Part shown: positions 26,251-37,417 of the stretch, in pieces
Position numbering within the stretch: position 1 is the first letter of the stretch
Layout of the letters: every line of letters starts with the position of its first letter
Assembly: GCA_013396915.1 (NCBI GenBank)
Contig: VWZL01002828.1
Coordinates: 248,001 to 312,000 of the forward strand
Length of the DNA: 64,000 bases
DNA from: Stercorarius parasiticus
Lineage: Eukaryota > Chordata > Aves > Charadriiformes > Stercorariidae
Reading direction: 5' to 3'
Notes under the pieces: model-generated
Databases searched by the model: none
The model's input: the letters and a program-made list of their open reading frames with translations, nothing else
What the model was told of the DNA's origin: nothing
Translations under genes and position numbers: made by a program

Positions 26251-26365
26251 TGCAGCCAACAGGATGGTTTGAACCTCACGGCCTTCCCCCGCACCCTCTC
26301 CGAGTTCCACAGTCTTGAAAATCGCTGGTCGCGCCAGCAGAAGCGCTGGTGGCAATCACTGTTTG
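26251..26365 (+). other. GC-rich island after a pyrimidine-rich AG (unexplained)
   Basis: In AT-rich intron sequence, about 110 bases become GC-rich and keep several CpGs (for example CCCCCGCACC and GGTCGCGCCAGC). They follow CTGCAG at 26250-26255 with T-rich sequence upstream, which looks like a splice acceptor. One frame is open across it (QQDGLNLTAFPRTL and so on), but I recognise no protein. Spliced after 11383 (phase 0), it would read into a TGA at 26316-26318, so it is not a normal coding exon of DNM3. It may be a conserved element, a poison exon or chance. Confidence 0.3.
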
Positions 26366-28992
26366 TGTGTAATTCCACTATTCAGCTTTCTGCCTTGTGG
26401 TGCTTTTTCAACTCTGCACCTTGTGGCTTAGGGAGAATGTGCTGCCGACATTAGCCAAACTGGAGTTTGCATTTTATGTGCTGAAATGAAAACAAAAAGT
26501 TGATATTTGACTTCTAGTGGCATAAAGGTTAAAAGCTGTAAAAGCGCTGTGTTTCCATAATGGAAATGACTAAAGCTGGAGAGACGCATGCCTTCCCTTA
26601 CATACCCCTGAATCCTTTCCCACCCTCTTTCGGTGGCTGCAGCAGAGTCGTCTTTTGCCAGCGGAGTGGTGCAGAGTCACTTTTAATTACCTCCTTCCAT
26701 TGCTTTTGATTTCAAGCCCAACTGATGGCGCCAGGGGCTGAACCACAGGGAGATCTCCAGGCAGCTCCTGCCTACGTTAGGCAGCCTTGCCAGGCAGAGG
26801 CTATACAGCCCACTGCACTTCCTTGCAGTGTTTTTGTTATTACATTTTAATTTTTTTTATCCTGAGACAGGAGCTATGTTAAAGTCTGTAATGTGCTTGT
26901 ACATGTGGAATTCTAGGTTATGGTCACCAACTTCTCTTCTACTCCCTTCAGATATTTATACTCCGCGTGTACTTGTATGCAATTATATGTATGTTTGACT
27001 TCACAGGTAACATATCCTGTGTATACAGATTTGTTAAAACCATGGCATTATTTTAAGCGAGTAAGTATGCTCAGTTCTTTGAGTCTTTTTCAGAAACCAA
27101 GATTGGATTTCTTTATTTTTACAGGAACAGGAATGGTTGAGCTGGAATGAAAATGTTCATTCCACTGCATCGTTAGCTACAGGCAATCTTCAGTTGAAGC
27201 CTAGCCCATTTTTCATGCTAAAGCTCTAATAGTTTGACTATTAATCAACATGTAGGATGAATTTCTGGGGCTCAGAGAGCTTGTCTGCATGCCTGTAATT
27301 TAAGCTGAACTCTTTTTTTTTTTTTTTCTCTTATGAAAGGAAGGTAGCCAGAAAATAAATTATATTTTAAAGAGTTCACCTCCCTCTCACCCCCTTCTAC
27401 CATTCCCCTTCCGATAAACACCCCAAAAGTTTTCACCAGACGGATAAGAACATTTAGCTGGAGCAGCAGATCCTCAAACGTGTCATTTGATCCGCCAGTA
27501 TTTCTAAACCAACATTCTGTTAGATGAGACAAGTCACTGACATGGTGATTGTCTGAGGCATGATACTTAGTACTGAGGGTCCAGTCCAACTTGCTTTTAT
27601 CAATTGAAATGTTAATTTTAGCATCTCGGATAAAGTTTTTCCTCCCCTTCTGCATTACAAGGAAGCTGTAACCAGCAGGCCACATGACAATGGGAGCATA
27701 GAGATCTTTAATCAGCTGTTTACCTGCCTTTTCAGCAGCCTGCTCTTTTCACACAAGGGTCACGGGCACCAAGTTGGATAAAGACTTCTGGAAGGATGAC
27801 AGAAAGTGACAAGTCAACCCGTGGGACCAGCTCGCTGCACTGACAGTGACACTTTCCGTTTGCTCCTCCTGCCATTCAGTTCATTCTCCTCCAGGCCCCT
27901 CTCCTCCATACATACAAGCCCATAGGAGGTGAAGATTCAGAAGACCGATCCTCCAGTTCAGAGACAGGAATGGGAAAATCATGCTTGGAAGGGCAGGAAT
28001 TGTTCCCTTACACCCCTTCTCTACTCTAGTCTCACCAGGCCCCCTATATCACTCTGCACAGACCTGTGGAACGTGCAGTACTTCTCCAGCCCCCACTGAA
28101 GAAAGCAGTCAAACAACAGTTTCTGTGCCCAGTGGCTTCTTAAGAAAAGTGTTTTCCAAAGGCCACGTTCCTCTTTTCCCAGGCCTAGTAAGCAGCAGGA
28201 GCAGCTTTGGGTCAATCAGCATGTGCATGTGAGTTTTTGGAGACTGCTAACCAAATATCTTTGCTCTTTCCTCCCAGATATACTCCCCAGCTTAACGGGA
28301 GGGCTGATGCAGAGCCCTTTCCAGCTCTGAGGCAGGGGAGTATGCTTTGGAACATGGACAAGGACCTTGTGGGGGAGGAAGGAAGAGAGCCATACAGTTC
28401 ATATAAGATGCAGAGCTGTTTCAATTTAAGTGTCTAGGGCTCTCAAAGACTGCAGTACTTTAGCCTGTGGGGGCTGAAAAGCAATTTCACTGCAATTGTG
28501 CTAAAATCCTCGTTCTGGCCACGAAGTTTCATTTGACCATTAAGGAAATAGTGCAGCAACCCTGGAAACAAGGGAAATGTGAAGCGTTATCTTTCACCAG
28601 AAGGCACGTAGCCTCCTCCATCAGGGATCCGGACAAGATCGCACCAGTGCCGTACAAAACAGTGTTTTCTCTATTGGACCTGCGTTGCGCATAACAGAGA
28701 CTACCAACGCATTTGGGCTTTTCATGACCTCCTTATAGCAGTGTCTCAGAATTATCTGATGCTCAGTTAGAGGTGTTTGGACTTTCTTTTCCTTAGTTAC
28801 TGCTGGCTGATGAGCTCCCAGTCCAGCGCAGCAGCTGTCGTTAGTCTGTCAGCATATAACTACTATTTTATTCTGTTTCTGTTTTTCCAGTCCTGGAAGT
28901 TATCCGTTATTCCAGGACACCATTCAAACCCCTGTTGTATTGAGAGTACCTCACAATTTGTGTTATGGGCTGGAACAAATTTAACTGGTAAA

Positions 28993-29083
28993 TTCACCAA
29001 AGTGTCCAATGGATCTGTCTTACTGAAACAAAATTCATGCTATTTTGTTTCAGTAAGATAGATCCATTGGACACTTTGGTGAA
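28993..29083. repeat. Long near-perfect inverted repeat (foldback 2)
   Basis: The left arm 28993-29034 and right arm 29042-29083 are reverse complements over 42 bases with one exception, which becomes a G.U pair in RNA (G at 29017, T at 29059). The loop is the seven bases 29035-29041 (TCATGCT). No terminal repeats or target duplication are evident and the arms match no family I know. In the DNM3 pre-mRNA it would form an almost perfect 42-bp double-stranded stem. The near-identity of the arms means it is either young, under constraint, or kept uniform by repair. Confidence 0.92.
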
Positions 29084-29297
29084 ATCCTTCAAGGCTGCTC
29101 GTTGTTCTTCCTATTTAGTTATCTGTTAGTTTCTTACTGTACCATTCTTTCATTAATACCCATCTTTATAAACTTAATTGCCAGTCTCCTAAGGGTATTG
29201 CTTTGCTGAACCAAAGATGCGTCAAGGTTCCTTTAGTCAGAAAATCAGTTAACTTACTAAGCGAGTCTGGCACGCTCTGCCATCTTGCATTTTTGCC

Positions 29298-29404
29298 TTT
29301 TTTTTGTTGGGTGGGTGGTGGTGGTAGTGGTTTGGTTTGGTTTTGCGTTGGCTTTTTTGGGTGTCTTTTTTGGTTTGTGTTTTGTTTCTATTTGTTTTTT
29401 AAAG
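29298..29404 (+). repeat. GT-rich, strand-asymmetric tract
   Basis: About 107 bases on the + strand are almost only G and T, with a few scattered A and C. They include T9, GGGTGGGTGGTGGTGG and repeated GGTTT units. In the DNM3 transcript this would be a GU-rich stretch. It begins about 215 bases after foldback 2. Confidence 0.75.
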
Positions 29405-32400
29405 TCTTTCTTTAAAAACATGTTCAAAAGCCTTGCAGACAGTCATGGTTTAACTAACAAACTTGTACTTACTTGAATCGCTTCTATTCCCATGTTGTGG
29501 AGTGTGGATGCTGCACTTGCTGTTCCGTAGACCCAAGTACCACGCTGACACGTTCATCCTCTGATCCTGCACCCACTCCCTGGGCAGGGCATGAGCTGGT
29601 GTGTTAGCCCTGCTGGGAGCTGATGGCTGGATATGGGAGATACTTTTAGGAGATTGTGCACAATGCGTCTTTCTTTTTTGAGGGTAGTCATTTATTCCCT
29701 CACTGCTTCCCTTCACATCTCCTGTCCTGCTCAGGAAATAAAGATAATGATACAGTAAGTTTTGTTTCACCCGAAACAGTTAGTACAAGAGTGCAAGAAA
29801 TTTTGTCTTTGAAACCTTGGTAGCCAAAATACTTTGCTCTGAGGAACCCAGTGGAAATAGTCTTGTCTCAGATGGCAAGCTTCAGGGCTGATGACTCTGG
29901 TTTTCCCCTGCTCTGGTCTTGATGACGAGAAACTGCCCATGACAGCCATGAGGAGTTGAAAGCGGTAATTCACGCTCCTGCGACACAGCATTTTCTCCTT
30001 TGATGTTACCAGTAAATTGCACCCAGAAATACAGCCTGTGATTCCAGACCACAGGCTTTTCTCCGTGCCTCCTGTGCTGCTCGCCTGCCCACCGACTGGT
30101 TTTCCTATTCAGGGATTTTCCTTTTTATACTGGTTCACTTCCCATTCCTCTTCAAACACTTCCTTCAGGCTAGTTGTTCTGTTACTGCGTGTTTTGCGTA
30201 AGCCTTCACTTTCTCCAGCCATCGTCATTCATGGTTCGTGTGAACCATGGATCACATCACTGTAGACTTTCTTGCCAGTAACCATCGCCCCTGCACACAC
30301 GCGTGGTATCTGCGTGTATGTGTAAAGAAGTACGTGCTTTTGTAGGCATCTGAATTTAAATCCTGCTAGTTTATGCTGAGGTATGTTTCTGTCTAATTCT
30401 AGAGAGTATTAGGCACAAATAAGAATTGTTTAATGTCAAATATATAAGTATCAATTGAAAAATCTGCACCCTCTCAGATGCCTTGTCAACACTTCACGTC
30501 TCCAAATGTGTCGTATCCAGAAAACTGTGGTGTTAACCTTTTCTAGTCCATGCTGAACATGGGAAAAATCAGTCCTTTTTTGTGTTTGCATGGGATCTTT
30601 GTTCGCAGTGATTAATGGTCCACTAACAGTGTCCAATCCGAGTTCAGTGCAATGTACAAAGTGCCTTTGATGCCAGACATTCTACAGCGCTGTGCAGAAA
30701 CTAAAGCTAATAGTTGTAAGCCTGAGAGAACTGGAATGTTTTCAATTTACTTTTAAACAAATGACTTTATTGTGCCATTCTCCCATGGGAGTAAATTCCA
30801 CAGCCTTAGTGCCACATTAGACAAAACTTTTTTACCTGCTGATTTCTGTTTATACTTGGAGAAGAGAAATTAACCTTGGTTAGGGATTGGGGGGGGGAAT
30901 AAGACAGGGCTATTAAACTCGGTGGGAATTTTGCCAGGGGCTTCGCTAGGAGCAGAGTGGGATGCAGGAGGACAGGATGTAGATGAAGGATGATTTGTGA
31001 TGCAGGGCAGAGTTCAGGAATTCTGTGCGCCTGAAAATCAGACTCGTGAAGGACACCTGTAGGAAAAGCTTTAAAACTGGTTTTGCCCCTCCTGAAATGT
31101 AAGGAAGTGGTCGTTGTAGTCTAAGTAGATGACAATGGATGTTGGGAGGAAGATTCCTAGTGACTGCAGTTGGAGAGGGATAAGGCCCAACTCCTGAAAG
31201 GAACAATTCTCAAGTAAGTAATGGGTGTCTGTAGCCATACAGCAATGGCATCTCTTGACCACAAGGAGAGAAAGTGTCTCTCAACTCGCCACATTGCTAT
31301 TGTAATGGTAAAGACTTCCTGACTGAGACAGGGAAATTTGGAAAGAATGAGTCTTTAATGCTTATAGGATGGTCTAATACCATGGGTTTGTAAAAAATAT
31401 ATAATACCTGCAAAATGCCTAAGTAAGGAACATGGATCCAGTCAGTACTGCTCCAAGTGGGAGGCCCTCTAATGCTAATAAGTGCAGTGTGGTCTTCTGA
31501 TAGGTGTAATACAGAACCTATTCCAGTAACTCCTTTTGATAGAAACATGAGTGTATGTTAATTACTAGCAGAACTAAAACACTAGATTTTTTTTTTTAAC
31601 TGCTCGCTAGGCCTTTTTTTGAACTAAACTTTTTTTTACAAGGCTTTTGTTTTGTGCATGTTATATGGTTTTATTGCTTTATATAAATCCATAAGCAATC
31701 AAGACAAGGTTTAAGTTTTATTTTGACTAATGTTTTTATTTTGGCTATCTGCAATTCATTAGTATTTTATGTTCCACGCTGCTGCATGGAAATCCAAATT
31801 AAAAAAATTACAAGTTTAGGTGATGGTTAGATAAAGGCAATCGCAGAAATTGGACAAATAAATCCACTCACGTGAAAATGGCTTTAGAGTTTGTCTTTCT
31901 CTGATGTTTCTAGCCACTGTCTGCTCTTTTCCAAAATAATAGCTCTCTTGCTCATCTCTCTGTCTTGGCTTCCCGTAATACCTTACCTCAGTTACAAAAT
32001 GAATGATGTAAGTGGTGCAAATCATTTTCAGCGTCCTCAGAGCCTTAAACCCTTTGCTGCCACTGATTTGGCCTCTAGAGGAAAATACACCTGAAGCTTT
32101 TGTAGACTGTCAAGAACAATAGGGAAAAGGGTCTGAGAGCTATTTCCATTTCAACTTGTAAGGCCGGGAAGGTCTGTCCAGTTTGTTTCTCCTCACTTGG
32201 TAGCTTTCTTCCTTTTTCAAAAAAATGGTGTATGTGGATCATTACTGAAAAGAAACCAGTGTGTGTACGGAGGGCAACAGCTTTTACATAGCCAAAGGCT
32301 GCCATGAGTCAGAACTGAGATCAAGCGTGATCCTCGGCAGTGCTGGGAAGCTTGTGGGGGCAACGGCAGTGCCAGTTCTTTCCCAGGTCATGCCTCTATG

Positions 32401-33394
32401 TGGTTTATTTTCATGCGCAGAACAATGATTTCATTACAAATTGGGATTTTCTAAAAAGTCTTAAGATGTGTTTCAGGAGTTGTTGTAAAGCCTCTCTCCC
32501 TGCAGTGGGGAAGAAACTGGGTAGGAGAGGACGGGTTTGTTTGAACCAGGCTGAATGTTAGTGGGCAGCGGCTCTCCATCCTGTCCCAGCAGCAGGTGCC
32601 CAGCAGCCCTCTTCAAATTGGAAACACAACTGTGGCGAGGGAATATCACCAGGGCCTGAGGTTGTATTGGCTTTCCACGCTGGGTAGAGTATGGAGCAAT
32701 TATGTGCTTTTGCCTGAGACTCCTCAAACTCTCTCTCTAACTCACTCGCTTCCCACCCAGCTGGAAAAGCAGGATCCTCAACTTGCGCAACGTCTTGGGA
32801 AAAGAGAGGAGGAGGGAATACACTGCGATGGGAGCATCTCATCTCCTTGGTCTCGCAAATGCCTGTCTACAGTAGGGATATAATCTGTACTTCGAGGTGG
32901 CTCCCTGGGGGGCCCCAGTTTGGCAGGCAGACTGGTAGGGAACACATGCTCTGAAGCCAGAGGGTGTCTCAAATGAAATGATATTTGAATCTCGCCATGC
33001 AGGTCTTAATGTAATCCATGAGTCTTAATATGGCCATGAGACCATAAATTCATGGATTTTGACCTCAAAGTCTTTTGAGTGTGTTTAAAAATAGCTCACC
33101 CATCCTCATTTTATCACTTCATATACTCTGACACAATTTTGGAACCTGCCTCTATCCCATCTAACAGGGGAGCACTATAATTAAGAATCGCTTTTGAAAG
33201 GCTGTTCTCTCTTAGCTTAAGGCAGAATAAGGTTTTATGTATTTTGCAGGAGATTATAAACAATTCATCAGCTAAAATTAGCAGTAAAAAGGGAGCCCCA
33301 GTTCTTTCCTGTACTGTGGTTTGCACCACAAAGACTTAGTGTTTTTAAATCATGACAGAGCTCACTAAAAACCTTGAAAGCATATTATGTATGT

Positions 33395-33475
33395 GTCACT
33401 TTGGCTCAGTTAGCAATAGTCTCACCTCTAAGCCAGAAGGCCATGGGTTCAAGTTCCATGCCCGCCCTTGGTTTT
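33395..33475 (+). repeat. tRNA-like segment, probably an old tRNA-derived SINE
   Basis: TGGCTCAGTTAGC at 33402-33414 fits an RNA polymerase III A box. GGTTCAAGTTC at 33446-33456 fits a B box (GGTTCRANNCC) with one mismatch, 44 bases downstream, which is normal spacing. The segment in between (CACCTCTAAGCCAGAAGG) does not let me assign an anticodon arm with confidence, and no acceptor stem is apparent. It resembles the head of a degraded tRNA-derived SINE more than a working tRNA gene. No 3' LINE tail was recognised. Confidence 0.5.
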
Positions 33476-36334
33476 AGCTGTCTCACAGTAATTTTATTAC
33501 AGAAAACATTTTAAAATAGAACCATGGGGGAGGAAGAGTGGAACTTTTATATCTGTAACTGCACTGTGAGGCAGTCAGTCATTGGGACAATATGTTAAAC
33601 CACTGTTCTTGCTACCCAGCTTTGCTCAGTAGGCATAAACCCTCTAAAAAGGGAGGACTTAGCCCTAATGGCGTGTCAGTTTTTTGTCTTCTTGAAAAAA
33701 ACAGTTCTAATCCTTGGGAGTGTGTGTGAGCTACTCTTCCCTGTCTGAAAGAAGTTTGCCTTTTCATCGTGTTGCCATAAGGATGGGGTTCCGTGATTGT
33801 ATGTTGCGGTGTAAGAGCTGAAAAAATAAGAGATATCAAATGAGTCTTGACTTTACCTTTTGCTGCTGACCAGTGACAGAAGGGGAAAAAAATTTAAAAT
33901 CAGTCCTTTGAACTGCAAAGGCCATAGGTCATTCAAAAAGTTAATTTGCCAAAATATCCAATGAAAGTGCGAGGTTAGGGTTGTTTGTGGCAACGATAAA
34001 GCCAGGTGATGTTATCTGCAAAAGTAAACTCCTTACTGTGTCTGCTGGGACCTCGGGGTAGAGCGCGCATCACTGATGTCCTTTAACTTCCCCACAGAGA
34101 GGAGGTCAGAGTGACTTAAGGTTTGAACTTTATAGTTTCATTTTGGTTCGTGCCAACAATCATGTGGTCTTATAACACGAAGTGTTTATGTTTATTGCTT
34201 ACAGACGTGTATTAAATTACAAGCATCTTGCTGTCTCTTAAATACAATTTGCTTTTATTTTACAGAGGGAAAAAAAAAATCTTTCATTTTCTCCTGGTTT
34301 TGTCGAATACCTAGCAGAGTTTTTGGCATATTTATACAAAATGGAAGCCATGTCACAAAGCAGCATCTAATTTCATTTGGTCCAAGGTTACGTGCAGAAT
34401 AGTTGCTCACAATTCATTTCTTCCCCTGAAAATAATTTTACCCAATAATTTTCAGTTTCTGTTTTCGTGGCATGAATCCAAAACGCTTCTGGGTGGATGA
34501 TTTTCTTTTGTTTAGCAATATTTGTAACACTTCAGTAAAGCTCTCGGTGTTTTCAAATTCCTCTTCTGATCTGTTTTGAGGTTTTTGTGCTCCAGGAACG
34601 TTGCAGCTCACATTTTGCTTGCAAAGTGAAAGGCGTTCTTAAATGGGGAGTATTGATGGTGGTGATCATTGATGCTCGACAAGGGTAAGAATTCCTGCCA
34701 GAATTTGTAGGCCGCTGTCACTCTGCCTGACGGAGGGCTTATGGAAAACCCATTAATGTATATGAGAGCTTTGAATCTTAGGACCTGAATTATCAAATTA
34801 AATGTTTTGACGAGAACTCTGGAAAAGATATGTTTGGCATATGACTAACATCTGGGAAAGGTAGATTTATCTACGTAAGATGCTGGTGGTTCTTGTATGT
34901 CCACTTGCTAAATTAGATTAAAATTCCTGTTATTAATTTTTTTCAGATAAGCAATTACTGTGGGTGCTACAGAGATTATGAGAATTGGGGCAAGAGATGG
35001 GATAATCCATCTTGTCGCGGCAGGAATGTTGGCCTGTTTGAGTCACATCTGGGATGCGGGTGGGGTGGTCTGTGCAAGGCTGGAGTTGGTAATGGTCTGT
35101 CAAAAATTGAGGTAAAGGGTGGACTAGCCTGCGAGGGGAGGTGGCCACAAGACAGATTTCCGTACTAAGATGCGGTCCATGCTGGGAGAAAAAAATTGAG
35201 AATCCTTCCTATAGAGCTGGGTTTAGCAGCATTGACTGCGAGGCAAAGGGGAAAGGAAATGGTGCCGCTTCGGAGCACAGTGATCCAACTGTGTGAAATC
35301 AGTGTGGGTGCTATTAAAATGCCATCTTCCTCTCCCTTCCCCTTTCCTTCCTCCCTCTCTCCCCCCCTCTGCTGTCAGCCTGGCTGAGGAAAAGTCAAAT
35401 AACGTACGACTGTGTTCCTTGGCATCACAACTGCAATTTCCCTTTAGGGACTTCAAACTTGAGAATGGGAGGTTTTAAATCTTGCTGATTCGTGCTGTTC
35501 CAGCAAGCATATGTGTGAGGAGAAAGAACAATGCCAGTTTGAAACAGAAATCACAAGTGAGAAATCATTGCTGCTAAATCAGGTGTTGCAGAGGCCAGTG
35601 GAAAAATCAGACACTAAGAAAAGTAGGAAATTACTTTGTTTAGAGCTGGGAAGGTTAATGAGAATGAATTAGAAAGTGCTCTCTGTGTATTCAGCCCCTA
35701 AGGACTTGAGCAAAGTTAGAGGGATTTATTTACTGATTATCCAGACTATACAACTGGCAATAAGATTAAGTGAGGAATTTTGGAACATGCTGACATTTCT
35801 TATTTGCATCATTTACTATGGAGATCATTTGTCGGCACTGCACTGAGTTTGTGGTGAACCAGGGCTTAGTCTGGCCAAGCAGAGACGGATCTGGTACTTC
35901 TCATGGCTCCAGGGACGTGGGGGTGAAAACAGTTTAACGTCCTCTTTTGCATCTCGGAGAGGAAACATCAAGTTTGTCTAGGTGCTTATCAGAGGAGAAT
36001 TTCAGAATATTTTCCTAGACATCATTAATTATGGAAAAGAGTGTAGTTATAGGTGACACATTGCATTAGATCAACTAAAAATAAAAGACAAGGCTGTAAT
36101 TTATCGAGCCTCTGCATTGGACGCTGTACAGAGCTCCCCCATTACAAGACCTCCTCCGAGTCTGTCCCTCCCAGCGTGCACATGGATACACACGCTGCCC
36201 TTCTCCTCCTCTAGGCAAGTTTCTTTAAACCAGACTGGTAAGTACAGAAAAGTTACCATCTCAGCTGGAAGAAATGAAGGGGGACCATGAAACAGGAGTT
36301 CAGTACAGAATCTAGGAAAAACAGAATTGTGATT

Positions 36335-36578
36335 TCATAGATTCATAGAATGGTTCAGGTTGGAAGGGACCTTAAAGATCATCTAGTTCCAACCCCCTGC
36401 CCTGGGCAGGGACACCTCCCACTAGACCAGGCTGCTCAAAGCCCCATCCAGCCTGGCCTTGAACACCTCCAGGGATGGGGCAGCCACAGCTTCCCTGGGC
36501 AACCTGGGCCAGTGCCTCACCACCCTCACAGGAAAGAATTTCTTCCTGATATCCAATCTAAACCTCCCCTCTTCCAGT
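36335..36578 (-). mobile_element. CR1 LINE 3' fragment (1)
   Basis: The left edge TCATAGATTCATAGAATGG is the reverse of the CR1 3' tail, so the element runs on the - strand. It continues through GGAAGGGACCTTAAAGATC, CTAGACCAGGCTGCTC and the end of the ORF2 region (GAAAGAATTTCTTCCTGATA), and is cut at about 36578. CR1 is the dominant bird retrotransposon and is usually 5'-truncated, as here. No complete protein is encoded. Confidence 0.95.
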
Positions 36579-37332
36579 ACTGATCCCTGCTTTCTATTCC
36601 TTATTCTGGTACTGATTTCTAGTCTTTATTCTGGGTGCCCACCTCTAAAATGATCACATTTTGTGAAACGTGCAACTCTTCTATATTATACACATAGACA
36701 CGTGAAGTCATAACCTATGCTTTAAAATGTAAACTTGGTCAGTGTGTTTTACAAGATTTGCCTTCACCAAGCCACCGTCCATGCACTGAGCACTTATATG
36801 CTACATTTTAATCTCATAAAATAAGACAACTCCTTGTCCCCAAAGGAATCTTTCAACCAAGTCTTGTGCACTGTTGCTGGAATAAGGAAAATTTTGTTAG
36901 TGACCCTCTCTTGTGTGGTTACTGCTGAGTAAAAGTCCTCAATAGTGATTAGTACTACCAACATTTCTTCTAAGAATGGTTTTGGTACGGAGGTAAATAT
37001 CAGATATTAAAAGCAAGGTGTTATTTTAGTCTTTGTTATGACTCTTAATACTTCTCTGATTAGCATCACAGGTGACTAATTCTCCTGCTTTCTATTTTCA
37101 TCGTCTTTGGTAGAAGCTCCAAGACTTCTATTTGCTTTCCTTCTTAGGGGAACTGCATACCACAGCTTTAATCCTTTAATCCTCAGATGTCCGGTTGATG
37201 CCTCCACCCATTGATTACCTCCTTTCACAGCAAACAGTCTTGTTCCCTTCACAATTAATGTCCACTGCTGGAGCAGGCTGTTGTCTCTGGGAATGTGTTT
37301 CGTGCATTTGGTAACAACTACACAAATAAATT

Positions 37333-37417
37333 TCATAGAATCACAGAATGGTTTGGGTTGGAAGGGACCTTAAAGATCATCTAGTTCTAACCCCCTGCCG
37401 TGGGCAGGGATACCTCC
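37333..37417 (-). mobile_element. CR1 LINE 3' fragment (2), very short
   Basis: Only the last 85 bases of a CR1 are present, from the tail TCATAGAATCACAGAATGG to GGGCAGGGATACCTCC. It is the same subtype and orientation as the copy 0.75 kb to the left. Confidence 0.93.
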
